Shown here piece by piece: positions 25,711 through 36,162 of a DNA stretch of 64,000 nt (position 1 is the first letter of the stretch; every line of letters begins with the position of its first letter). Where the stretch lies: the NCBI RefSeq assembly GCF_020165495.1, contig NZ_JAIUIE010000003.1, positions 124,001 through 188,000 on the forward strand. The letters are read 5' to 3'. A program made the translations under genes and the position numbers. The notes below the pieces were generated by a model, which saw only the letters and a list, made by a program, of their open reading frames with translations, was not told the origin of the DNA and ran no database searches. The DNA is from Mesorhizobium sp. BR1-1-16. Its GTDB lineage: Bacteria; Pseudomonadota; Alphaproteobacteria; Rhizobiales; Kaistiaceae.

Positions 25711-27807
25711 TCAGCGCGTGAAGCTGATCGCGTTGCCTGCGTCCACATTGATGATGTTGCCAGTCGACTTGGCGGAAAGGTCGGCGGCAAGGAAGAAGGC
25801 GGCCTCGGCGATGTCCTCCGGGAAGACCGAGCGCTTCAGCAGCGAGCGGTTCCGGTAGAATTCCTCGAGATCGTCCTCGCCGATCTTGTTGGAAGAGGCA
25901 CGCTGCTGGCGCCACTCGCCCTGCCAGATCTTCGAGCCGCGCAGCACGGCGTCAGGATTGATCGTGTTGACGCGGATGCCGAACGGCGCACCTTCGAGCG
26001 CCAGGCAGCGGGCGAGATGGATCTCGGCCGCCTTGGCGGTGCAATAGGCAGACGCGCCAGCCGAGGCGGCAAGACCGTTCTTCGAGGCGATGAAGACGAT
26101 CGACCCGCCGAGCTTCTGCGTCTTCATGATCCGATAAGCGGAGCGCGAGACGAGGAAATAGCCGGTGGCGAGGATCGCGATGTTGCGATCCCAGGTCTCG
26201 AGCGTGGTTTCTTCGAACGGCGCGGCCGAGGAAATGCCGGCGTTGGAAACAAGGATGTCGATGCCGCCGAATGCGAGCAGCGTCTCGTGGAACGCCTTCT
26301 CGACGTCGCTCTCGCTGGTGACATTCGCGATCACGCCGCGGATATTGTCCTTGCCGAACGCCTTGCCGAACGAGGCCACGGTGTCGTCGAGCGCCTTCTG
26401 GTCGATATCGGCGATCATCACGACCGCACCCTCGCGCAGATAGCGCGCGGCCGTCGCCGAGCCGATGCCGCCGGCGCCGCCGGTGATGAAGGCGATGCGG
26501 CCGGCGAGGCTCTTCGGCTTCGGCATGCGCTGGAGCTTTGCTTCCTCCAGCAGCCAATATTCAATGTCGAAGGCTTCCTGCTCGTCGAGGCCGACATAGG
26601 TCGACACCGTCGAGGCGCCGCGCATCACATTGATCGCGTTGACATAGAACTCGCCGGAAATGCGGGCCGTCGCCTTGTCGCGGGCAAAGGTGATCATGCC
26701 GACGCCGGGGATCAGGTAGACGACGGCGTTCGGATCACGCATCGCCGGGCTGTCCGGATGCTTGCAGCGCTCGTAATAGGCCGCGTAGTCGGCGCGATAG
26801 GCGTCGAGCGCGCTATCGAGGCCGGCGATCACCGCGTCAATATTGTCGGCGGCCGGATCATAATCGAGCACCAGCGGACGGATCTTGGTGCGCAGGAAAT
26901 GGTCCGGGCACGACGTGCCGAGCGCCGCAAGCGCCTTCAGATCTGCGGAATTGACGAATTCGAGCACAGCTGGCTGATCGTCGAAATGGCCGATCTTCGA
27001 TTCCGTCTTGCCGATCCGGCCGCGGATCTCGGGCATAAGGCGCGTGGCGACGGCGCGGCGTTTCTCGGCATCGGCCGAAGAGGCGACCGAGCCGCCGAAG
27101 ATCGCCTTGCCTTCGGTTTCCTTGGCGAACCAGGCGATCGCCTTGTTGATGATCTCGAGCGTCAGCTCGTAGCAATCCTTGGCGTTGTCGGCCCAGGTGA
27201 ACAGCCCGTGGCTTTCCAGCACGACGCCCTTGGCGTTCGGGTTCTCATTGGCGAATTTCGACAGCCAGAGGCCGAGTTCGAAGCCGGGGCGCTTCCAGGG
27301 CAGCCAGCCGATCTCGTCGCCATAGATCGCCTTGGTCAGCTCCTTCGAATTCTTCGAAGCAGCGATGGCGATGATCGCGTCGGGATGCATGTGGTCGACA
27401 TGCTTGTACGGCACATAGGCGTGCAGAGGCGTATCGATCGAGGCGGCGCGCGGGTTGAGATTATAGGTGCAGTGCGGCAGCAGGCCGACCATTTCGTCCT
27501 CATAGGCGAGGCCGCGATAGATGCCCTTCAGCGCTTCAAGCTTCGACTGGTAGAGCGTCGCGAAGCCGTCGAGCTTGATCGAGCCGACATCGCCGCCCGA
27601 ACCCTTGACCCAGAGCACGGTGACGTCCTCGCCGGTGAGCGGATCCTTCTCCGTCACCTTGGCCGACGTGTTGCCGCCGCCGAAATTCGTGATGCGCTTG
27701 TCGGAGCCGAGGAGATTGGAACGATACAGCAGGAGCTCGGACTCATTCATTCCGGCCGCCGTGGCATCGTCCCAGCGATTGTCGAGAAGGAGTGAAGTGC
27801 CTGTCAT
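25711..27807 (-). CDS. rhaD: Bifunctional rhamnulose-1-phosphate aldolase / short-chain dehydrogenase
   Basis: 698 residues in two domains. Residues 1-430 form a class II aldolase (FGGGNTSAKV, LPHCTYNLNPRAA, HMHPDAIIAI, LESHGLFTW) cleaving rhamnulose-1-phosphate to dihydroxyacetone phosphate and L-lactaldehyde. Residues 435-698 form a Rossmann dehydrogenase (FITGGAGGIGSA, VSNAGISSAAPF, AYCTAKAAEIHLARC), presumably oxidising lactaldehyde. I chose the ATG at 27807 (MTGTSLLLDNRWDD); the open frame continues to 27936 without homology. It is 89 bases upstream of rhaI and divergent from rhaR across 290 bases. Confidence 0.94.
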   Translation of the reverse strand: MTGTSLLLDNRWDDATAAGMNESELLLYRSNLLGSDKRITNFGGGNTSAKVTEKDPLTGEDVTVLWVKGSGGDVGSIKLDGFATLYQSKLEALKGIYRGLAYEDEMVGLLPHCTYNLNPRAASIDTPLHAYVPYKHVDHMHPDAIIAIAASKNSKELTKAIYGDEIGWLPWKRPGFELGLWLSKFANENPNAKGVVLESHGLFTWADNAKDCYELTLEIINKAIAWFAKETEGKAIFGGSVASSADAEKRRAVATRLMPEIRGRIGKTESKIGHFDDQPAVLEFVNSADLKALAALGTSCPDHFLRTKIRPLVLDYDPAADNIDAVIAGLDSALDAYRADYAAYYERCKHPDSPAMRDPNAVVYLIPGVGMITFARDKATARISGEFYVNAINVMRGASTVSTYVGLDEQEAFDIEYWLLEEAKLQRMPKPKSLAGRIAFITGGAGGIGSATAARYLREGAVVMIADIDQKALDDTVASFGKAFGKDNIRGVIANVTSESDVEKAFHETLLAFGGIDILVSNAGISSAAPFEETTLETWDRNIAILATGYFLVSRSAYRIMKTQKLGGSIVFIASKNGLAASAGASAYCTAKAAEIHLARCLALEGAPFGIRVNTINPDAVLRGSKIWQGEWRQQRASSNKIGEDDLEEFYRNRSLLKRSVFPEDIAEAAFFLAADLSAKSTGNIINVDAGNAISFTR

Positions 27808-27957
27808 GATCGGAAATGCCTGTTTTCGGAGCCAGGCCGGCTGGCGCCTCGCCCGGCCGACACGCAAAGACGCGCCGCGACGGATGCCGGGCGGGTTGAA
27901 TGCTCCAGCTTTCTCAGGCGAACGCGACCTTGTCAATCATGAGCGATCACAAACAAT

Positions 27958-27976
27958 CATATTGCGTCGCAATATG
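27958..27976. promoter_or_regulatory. 19-bp palindrome in the rhaD-rhaR divergent region
   Basis: CATATTGCG, one base (T), CGCAATATG: perfect 9-bp arms, AT-rich, midway between the divergent rhaD and rhaR genes. DeoR-type regulators bind such sites. Control of both transcripts by RhaR, with release by rhamnose or a phosphorylated intermediate, is inferred. The surrounding 290 bases (27808-28097) carry no gene. Confidence 0.7.
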
Positions 27977-28097
27977 CCTAAATATCCGGCTGCTGCGGCG
28001 CGATATCCCTGTGCTGCGACGCGGTATAAGTGGTTTTGATCGAAATTGATTGACAAGGCTTCACCTGCCTGCAAGATCAACCGGTCTGGGAGGGCAC

Positions 28098-28903
28098 ATG
28101 CACGAAATCGAGCGCCAGCGGATCATTCTGAGCGAGATCGCCGACCGCCCGGTCGTGACGGTCGGCCAGTTGGTCGAGCTGACGGGCGCCTCCGAGGCGA
28201 CCATCCGACGCGACATCAACGCACTCCACCAGGACGGCAAGCTGCACAAGGTGCGCGGCGGCGCCGAGGCGCTGCATCCGCCGCAGCTGGTTGGCATCGG
28301 CGGGCGCCACTTCGCGGTCAGCGAAGAGATGAACGTCGCCCAGAAGCGCGCCATCGCAAAGGCGGCGGTCGATCTTTGCGAGGATGGCGATTCCATCATC
28401 ATCAATGGCGGCACCACCACCTTTCAGATGGTGGATCATCTCGCCAGCCGCCGCATGCAGATCCTGACCAATTCCTTCGCCATCGCCGAAACGCTGGTCC
28501 GCACCTCGAAGAACACGATCATCCTGCCGGGCGGCGCCGTCTATCGCGAGCAGAGCCTGATCCTGTCGCCGTTCGAGAACGACGTGACGCGGAATTTCTA
28601 TGCCCGGCGGATGTTCATGAGCGCGCAGGGCGTCAGCCCGATCGGCATCATGGAAGGCGATCCGCTGCTCATTCAGGCCGAGCAGAAGCTGATCAACCAG
28701 GCCGACGAGCTGATCCTGCTGCTGGATTCGTCAAAATTCGAGCGGCGATCCTCGCTCATCCTCTGCGCGCTCGACCGCGTCGGCATGATCATCACGGACA
28801 ATGGCATCAAGAATAGCGACGCCAAGCTGATCGGCGAGGCCGGCGTGCGCCTGCTGGTCGTCGAGCCCGATCCGACCGAAGTCTCCGAGGCAATGGGAAC
28901 GCC

Positions 28904-28907
<4 letters not shown>
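28098..28907 (+). CDS. rhaR: DeoR/GlpR-family regulator of rhamnose catabolism
   Basis: 269 residues. The N-terminal DeoR helix-turn-helix is RQRIILSEIADRPVVTVGQL followed by GASEATIRRDINALHQDGKL and the KVRGGAEAL hinge. The C-terminal DeoRC sugar-phosphate sensor domain includes IINGGTTTFQMV and LLLDSSKF. The ATG at 28098 is preceded by GGGAGGGC. It is the first gene of rhaR-T-P-Q-S and overlaps rhaT by 4 bases. Confidence 0.92.
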
Positions 28908-30462
<1,555 letters not shown>

Positions 30463-30466
<4 letters not shown>

Positions 30467-31449
30467 GCCTCGATATCGCCGCGCCCCGCCGGTCGGCCTC
30501 GACGGGTATCTTCGCCCGGACGATCAGCACCTATGGCCAGGAATTCATCATCCTCGCCGCCATCGTCGCGTTGTTCGTGGTCGTGGGGCTGATCGCGCCC
30601 CGCTTCGTCAGCCAGACCAATCTCACCAGCATCTTCAGTGGCAATGCCTATATCGCCGTCGCGGCGATCGGCATGTCGATGGTGATCATCTCGGGCCATA
30701 TCGACGTTTCCGTCGGATCGCTGATCGGCGTGCTCGCCACGATCGCCGGAACGCTCGCGGTCAACGGCTATCCGATCTGGTTCGCCTGGTGCGCGCCGAT
30801 CGCGGTCGGCATGGTCATCACCTCGCTGATTGGTGTGCTCGTTGCCTATGTGCGCATCCCTTCGATCGTGGTCACGCTCGGCATGCTGTCCATTCTCAAG
30901 GGCGGCCTGATCAGCGTGACCGGCGGCGCCTGGATCACCAACCTGCCGCCGGACTTCCTGATCGCGCAGTTCCGCCTGTTCGGCGTGCCCTCGCCGGTCT
31001 GGTTCATGCTCGGCCTGACGCTCGTCGCGGCGATCTTCATGCGCTACACCGCCTTCGGCCGGTCGATCTATGCGATCGGCGGCAATGCCGAGGCGGCGCG
31101 TGTTGCGGGCATCCGCGTTGAGCGCCAGACGGTCGCGATCTTCGCCATCCACGGCTTCTTCGCGGGGATCGCGGCGATCCTGTTCGCGACGCAGCTACAG
31201 GTCATTCAGTCGACTGTACCAGCCGGCCTCGAACTCACCGTCATCACCGCCTCGGTGGTCGGCGGTGTCTCGATCCTCGGCGGAACCGGCACCGTCGTCG
31301 GCTCGACACTCGCCGCCATTCTCTTCGCCGCGATCGGCTCCTCGCTGATCTTCCTCAATGTCTCGGCCTATTGGCTGCGCTCGGTGCAGGGTCTCCTGAT
31401 CCTCGCCACCGTTCTCGCCGACATGGCCCGCCGCCGCGGGGTCAAGTGA
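30463..31449 (+). CDS. rhaP: Rhamnose ABC importer permease 1
   Basis: 328 residues with about ten hydrophobic segments. BPD_transp_2 (RbsC-like) signatures are GMSMVIISGHIDVSVGSLIG and the coupling region FGRSIYAIGGNAEAARVAGI. The ATG at 30463 overlaps the rhaT stop by 4 bases. It forms a heterodimer with the next permease. Assignment as RhaP rather than RhaQ rests on gene order in the rhizobial operon. Confidence 0.9.
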
Positions 31450-31454
31450 TCGCC

Positions 31455-32405
31455 ATGACCATGACGCTCCGTTCCTTCCTGCGCCACGAGGCGGTGCTCG
31501 GCCTGATGCTGGTCATCGTGCTGTTCCTGCTGGCCCAGCAGTCCGACAAGTTCTTCACGACGGCCAACATCCTGAATCAGGGTCGCCTGATGACGGAAGT
31601 CGGCCTGATCGCGCTGCCGATGACCTTCGTCATCATCACCGGCGGCATCGATCTGTCGGTCGGATCGATCCTCGGCCTCTGCGCCATCCTGCTCGGCGTC
31701 TTCTGGCATAATCTCGGCCTGCCGCTGCCGGTCGCCATGGTGCTGGCGATCGTCGTCGGCGGCATCGCCGGTCTCGTCAACGGGCTGATCATCACGCGCT
31801 TCAAGGTGCCGCCGCTGATCGCGACGCTCGCGACCTTGGCGCTCTATCGCGGCCTTGCGGAGGGCATCAGCCAGGCACGGTCCGTGCGCGGCTATCCGGA
31901 CTGGTTCTTCGTGCTCGGCCAGGGCGAAGTGCTCGGTGTGCCGACCCAGCTCTGGATTCTCGTGATCTTCGCGATCATCGCCGCCGCCATCCTTGGCCTC
32001 ACCACCTTCGGCCGCGCCACCTATGCCGTCGGCGCCAACGAGACCGCCGCGCGCTTCTCGGGCATCAATGTCGATCGCACCAAGCTGCTGATCTATACCG
32101 GCGCCGGCCTCATCTCGGGCCTCGCCGCGGTGATCTTCGTCTCGCGCGTCTCGACGACGCGCTCCGACATGGGCACGGGCGTGGAGCTCGACGTCATCAC
32201 GGCGGTGGTGCTCGGCGGCACGTCGATCTTCGGCGGGCGCGGCACCATCATCGGCACGGCGGTCGGCCTGATCCTCGTGCAGGCACTCAAGAACGGTCTC
32301 GCCCTTTCGGGCGTCAAGGGCGACGGCACGATCGTCGTCATCGGCCTTGTCCTGATCCTCGCCATCCTGGCGACCAACCTCTTCAGCCGCAACGGCGACG
32401 GCTGA
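31455..32405 (+). CDS. rhaQ: Rhamnose ABC importer permease 2
   Basis: 316 residues, RbsC-like permease with FVIITGGIDLSVGSILGLCA and the coupling segment FGRATYAVGANETAARFSGI. ATG codons at 31455 and 31461 and a GTG at 31446 overlapping the rhaP stop are all possible starts; I list the first ATG. It pairs with rhaP in the importer. Confidence 0.9.
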   Translation: MTMTLRSFLRHEAVLGLMLVIVLFLLAQQSDKFFTTANILNQGRLMTEVGLIALPMTFVIITGGIDLSVGSILGLCAILLGVFWHNLGLPLPVAMVLAIVVGGIAGLVNGLIITRFKVPPLIATLATLALYRGLAEGISQARSVRGYPDWFFVLGQGEVLGVPTQLWILVIFAIIAAAILGLTTFGRATYAVGANETAARFSGINVDRTKLLIYTGAGLISGLAAVIFVSRVSTTRSDMGTGVELDVITAVVLGGTSIFGGRGTIIGTAVGLILVQALKNGLALSGVKGDGTIVVIGLVLILAILATNLFSRNGDG

Positions 32406-32479
32406 TCGCATACCGACTGCGGAAGAAGGAGCCTCGCCGACAACGGCTCCACCGAAACATGTTCGAGGAGGAGATGAAC

Positions 32480-33580
32480 ATGAAGAAGACATTGTTGCTC
32501 GCAGCTGGCCTGGTCCTGGCCAGCTCGGCGTCCTACGCGGCGACCTGGACCGGCGGCGACGAGCTGCCGACCAATCCGCTCGCTTGCGACGCCACCCCCG
32601 GCACCGTCTCCGCCAAGCCATATGATGGCGGCGTCCCGACCAATCCGCCGGATCGCAAGGACAAGAAGATCACCGTCGTCGACATTCCGAAGCTGATCGG
32701 CATCGGCTATTTCAATGCCACGTCGAAGGGCATCGCCGACGCCGCCAAGGAACTTGGCAACATGGATGCCAAGACCGACGGCCCGACCAAGGCCAATATC
32801 GACGAGCAGATCACCTTCATCGACAACTACGTGACCTCGGGCGTCGATGGCATCCTGTTCGCCGCCAATGATCCCGTCGCGATCGCACCCGTGCTGAAGA
32901 AGGCACTCGCGGCCGGCATCAATGTCGTCGGCTACGACGCCAATTCTACCCCCGACGCCCGCCAGTGGTTCGTCAACCAGGCCGAGTTCAACGGCATCGG
33001 CAAGGCGATGATCGATTCGCTCGCCAAGGAAATCGGCGAGGACGGTTCGTTCGCCATCGTCACCTCGACCTTCACCACGCCGAACCAGGCGCGCTGGATC
33101 GCCGAGATGGGCGCCTATGCCGAGAAGTGCCATCCCAACCTGAAGTGGCTGGAGACGGTCGAGGCCCAGGAGGACAACGTCCTTTCGTTCAACCAGGCCA
33201 CCACGCTGATCAACAAGTATGGTGACCAGCTGAAGGGCATCGTCGGCATGACCTCAGTCGCGACCCCGGCTTCGGCCGAGGCGGTGACGCAGGCCGGCCA
33301 GTGCGGCAAGGTCGCCGTCGTCGGCCTCGCCACGCCGAACGCGATGAAGCCTTATGTCGAAAAGGACTGCGTCAAGTCGGTCGTCCTGTGGAACCCCGTC
33401 GATCTCGGCTATGCAGCGGCCTATGTGCTGCGCGCCGCGGCTGACGGCACGCTGAAGCCGGGCGACACGTCCGTGAAGGCCGGCAAGCTCGGCGAACTGC
33501 AGGTCGTCAACGGCTCCGAGATCCTGCTCGGCGCGCCGTTCGTGTTCGACAAGGCCAATATCGGCCAGTTCGACTTCTAG
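32480..33580 (+). CDS. rhaS: Rhamnose ABC importer periplasmic binding protein
   Basis: 366 residues. A signal peptide (MKKTLLLAAGLVLASSASYA) precedes a periplasmic-binding-protein type 1 sugar fold, with ITVVDIPKLIGIGYFNATSK, GVDGILFAANDPVAIAPVLK, VVGYDANSTPDARQWFVNQA and LWNPVDLGYAAAYV. The ATG at 32480 has GAGGAGGAG at ideal spacing; an upstream ATG at 32474 is too close. It captures rhamnose and delivers it to RhaPQT. A strong hairpin follows it. Confidence 0.93.
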   Translation: MKKTLLLAAGLVLASSASYAATWTGGDELPTNPLACDATPGTVSAKPYDGGVPTNPPDRKDKKITVVDIPKLIGIGYFNATSKGIADAAKELGNMDAKTDGPTKANIDEQITFIDNYVTSGVDGILFAANDPVAIAPVLKKALAAGINVVGYDANSTPDARQWFVNQAEFNGIGKAMIDSLAKEIGEDGSFAIVTSTFTTPNQARWIAEMGAYAEKCHPNLKWLETVEAQEDNVLSFNQATTLINKYGDQLKGIVGMTSVATPASAEAVTQAGQCGKVAVVGLATPNAMKPYVEKDCVKSVVLWNPVDLGYAAAYVLRAAADGTLKPGDTSVKAGKLGELQVVNGSEILLGAPFVFDKANIGQFDF

Positions 33581-33596
33581 TTCGGATCGACCACCG

Positions 33597-33628
33597 CGCG
33601 AGGCATGGCGAACCCATGCCTCGCGTTT
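33597..33628 (+). terminator. Intercistronic hairpin after rhaS
   Basis: Perfect 12-bp stem (CGCGAGGCATGG at 33597-33608 and its complement at 33614-33625) with a 5-base loop and only three T after it. It lies 16 bases after the rhaS stop and inside the operon. Such stem-loops behind binding-protein genes usually stabilise their mRNA or terminate part of the transcripts, raising binding protein over downstream enzymes. Confidence 0.75.
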
Positions 33629-33656
33629 CCATGTCAGCCAGATGCGGAGAAGGGAT

Positions 33657-34715
33657 GTGGCCGGTCCATCGCGCCTCGAAGCGCTCGTCGCCCTGTCGGC
33701 TCGCCTCGGCCGCGACCCTTTGAAGACGCAGGCCGCAGGCGGGAATACCTCGCTGAAGCAAGGTGATGCCCTCTGGATCAAGGCTTCCGGCACCTGGCTT
33801 GCCGAGGCCGAGACGCGCGACATCTTCCTGCCGGTCGCGCTTGCGCCGCTTCGAGCCGCCATCGCGGCCAATGACTCGCGCGCCGCCAAGGCGACCGATT
33901 TCGTCGTCGCGGAGGACAATCCGCTCGGGCTTCGTCCCTCGGTCGAGACATCGGTGCACGCTGTCTTCTCATTCGCCGCCGTGCTGCATGTCCACTGCAT
34001 CGAGACCGTGGCGCTCGCCGTCCGCACGGATGCGGCCGCGGTGATCGCCGACCGTCTCCGATCGCTCGACGATGTCGCCCACTGCCATATCCCCTACCTG
34101 AAGCCCGGCCTTCCGCTCGCCCGCGCCATCCAGTCCGCAGCACGACCCGGCACCAATGTCGTGACGCTCGGCAATCACGGCCTCATCGTCGCGGCGGATG
34201 ATGTCGAGGCGGCCGGCGAACTGCTCGGTCGCGTCTCGAAGGCGCTCGCCAGCCCCGCACGCGCCGCGCCCGAGGCGGACACTGCGGCGCTCGCCGCGCT
34301 TGCCGATGGCTCCGACTGGCGGCTGCCCGCCGATCCCTTGGCGCATGCCACCGCGACTGACCCGATCCGGCTCGCGATCGCGCTGACGGGTTCGCTCTAT
34401 CCAGATCACGTCGTCTTTCTCGGCAGCGCCGTCGCGGTCCTTCCCGAGGACACCAGGCCGGCCGATTTCACCAGCCTCGCAGCCGTGCCGCAGATGTTGC
34501 TGGCCGTTCCGGGCAAAGGCGTCCTGATCCATCGCGACGTCCTGCGCGGCGGCGACGATCTCGCCCGGGCGCTGGCCGAGGTGACGGGCCGGATCGCCGA
34601 GAACACGGCGCTGCGCGTTCTTACGACCGATGAGGAGCGTGAATTGTTCAACTGGGACGCCGAGATTTACCGGCGCGCGCTCGCCGCAACAGCCACAGCC
34701 TCACCGCAATCATGA
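33657..34715 (+). CDS. Class II aldolase/adducin-family protein in the rha operon
   Basis: 352 residues. Class II aldolase features are QAAGGNTSLKQGDALWIKAS, the zinc-binding HVH in AVLHVHCIETVAL and LGNHGLIVAADDVEAAGELL. It resembles the aldolase half of RhaD but lacks any dehydrogenase domain. The GTG at 33657 follows GGAGAAGGG; an ATG at 33642 in the same frame is the alternative. Its stop overlaps the first FGGY kinase start (ATGA). Role unknown: a second sugar-phosphate aldolase or an aldolase-like partner. Confidence 0.85.
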   Translation: MAGPSRLEALVALSARLGRDPLKTQAAGGNTSLKQGDALWIKASGTWLAEAETRDIFLPVALAPLRAAIAANDSRAAKATDFVVAEDNPLGLRPSVETSVHAVFSFAAVLHVHCIETVALAVRTDAAAVIADRLRSLDDVAHCHIPYLKPGLPLARAIQSAARPGTNVVTLGNHGLIVAADDVEAAGELLGRVSKALASPARAAPEADTAALAALADGSDWRLPADPLAHATATDPIRLAIALTGSLYPDHVVFLGSAVAVLPEDTRPADFTSLAAVPQMLLAVPGKGVLIHRDVLRGGDDLARALAEVTGRIAENTALRVLTTDEERELFNWDAEIYRRALAATATASPQS

Positions 34716-36091
34716 CGGCGAAACCGGCCGCTATCGCCGTCCTCGACATCGGCAAGTCGAATACCAAGCTCGCGCTCATCGATCGCGGCAGCCGCGCTAT
34801 CCTGTCGATCAGCACGATGAAGAATATCGTGCGCGCCGGGCCGCCCTACCCGCATTTCGATGTCGAGACGATCTGGGCATGGCTGATCGATGGCCTCGCC
34901 GAGGTGAGCGCGACCATCGATGTCGAGGTCATCGCCGTCACGACGCATGGCGCCGCGATCGCGGTGCTGGACGAGGACGGTCTGGCGCTTCCCGTGCTCG
35001 ACTATGAGCATCCCGGACCGGACGCCGTGGCGGAGTCCTACCGCGCGGTGCGCGGTGATTTCACCGAGATTCTGTCGCCCGACCTGCCTGGCGGTCTCAA
35101 TGCCGGACGCCAACTCTTCTGGCTCGCGCGGACCTTTCCAGACGATTTTTCCCGGGCAACAACGATCCTGCCCTATCCGCAATATTGGGTCTGGCGGCTG
35201 ACGGGCCGGCGCGTCGCCGAGCCGACCTCGTTCGGCGCCCATTCCGACCTCTGGAATGCCACCGCCGCGAGCTATTCCAGCCTTGCCATGCGCGAGGGCT
35301 GGGCGGATCTGTTTCCGCCCCGGATCGCGCCCTGGGACGACGTCGGCCCCGTCCGGCCCGAGATTGCCGCGGCCGCGCGGCTGCCGGCGCGCTGCCGCGT
35401 CGTCGCCGGCATCCATGACAGCAATGCCAGCCTACTGCCGCATATCCTTTCGCGCCCGCTGCCCTTCGCCGTCATATCGACCGGCACCTGGATGATCACG
35501 TTTGCCGCTGGCGGCCGCCTCGACCGCCTCGACCCGACCCGCGGCGGCCTCGCTTATGTCGATGCCTTCGCGAGGCCGGTGCCATCCACCATGTCGATGA
35601 CGGGTCGCGAATTCGAGATCCTGACCGGTGGGCGCGCGAGCGCTCCGAGCGACGATGAGATCGCCCGTATTCTCGACGAACGGATCATGGCGCTGCCCAG
35701 CTTCGTTCCGGGCGCCGGCCCCTATGGCCAGCGACAGGGCCGCTGGTCGCATGATCCCGAAACGCTCACGGATGGCGAGCGGACGGCCGCCGCGAGCCTC
35801 TACGCCGCCCTTGTCGCCGACACGTCGCTGCGGCTTGCCGGCGCTGAAGGTCCCGTCCTGATCGAAGGCCCGCTGGCCAAGAGCCCGCTCTTCCTTGCGG
35901 CGCTCGCGGTGCTGGTCGAGCGACCCGTGATCGGGCGTCCCGACGCCACTGGCACGACGGAAGGCGCAGCGCTCCTCGCCGACGGGCCCGAACGCGCGCG
36001 GCAGGGCGCCGCCGATCCCGCACCGGCGGCTCCGCTTGGCGGCAGCTTTGCAGCCTATGCGGCGGACTGGCGGGCCGCAGCCGGCGACTGA
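34712..36091 (+). CDS. FGGY-family carbohydrate kinase (rhamnulokinase-like), copy A
   Basis: 459 residues. FGGY features are AVLDIGKSNTKLALID (phosphate loop), TTHGAAIAVLDEDG, LPYPQYWVWRL, AGIHDSNASLLPHIL (catalytic Asp), ISTGTWMITFAAGG and DATGTTEGAALL. It phosphorylates an L-sugar ketose, probably rhamnulose. It is translationally coupled to the upstream aldolase. More than half of its residues match copy B by eye, including DNA segments of 35 and 41 identical bases, so one of the two arose by duplication. Confidence 0.88.
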   Translation: MTAKPAAIAVLDIGKSNTKLALIDRGSRAILSISTMKNIVRAGPPYPHFDVETIWAWLIDGLAEVSATIDVEVIAVTTHGAAIAVLDEDGLALPVLDYEHPGPDAVAESYRAVRGDFTEILSPDLPGGLNAGRQLFWLARTFPDDFSRATTILPYPQYWVWRLTGRRVAEPTSFGAHSDLWNATAASYSSLAMREGWADLFPPRIAPWDDVGPVRPEIAAAARLPARCRVVAGIHDSNASLLPHILSRPLPFAVISTGTWMITFAAGGRLDRLDPTRGGLAYVDAFARPVPSTMSMTGREFEILTGGRASAPSDDEIARILDERIMALPSFVPGAGPYGQRQGRWSHDPETLTDGERTAAASLYAALVADTSLRLAGAEGPVLIEGPLAKSPLFLAALAVLVERPVIGRPDATGTTEGAALLADGPERARQGAADPAPAAPLGGSFAAYAADWRAAAGD

Positions 36092-36162
36092 CGATCCGCT
36101 GCGGCGACGCCGCGTCCGAATCCGGCTATCCTGCCCCCTCGTTTCACGGCAAGCAGGTTCCA

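Noticed and set aside
25672-27795. Plus-strand open frame of about 700 codons opposite rhaD
   Set aside because: Antisense shadow of a well-supported two-domain enzyme; no recognisable domain.
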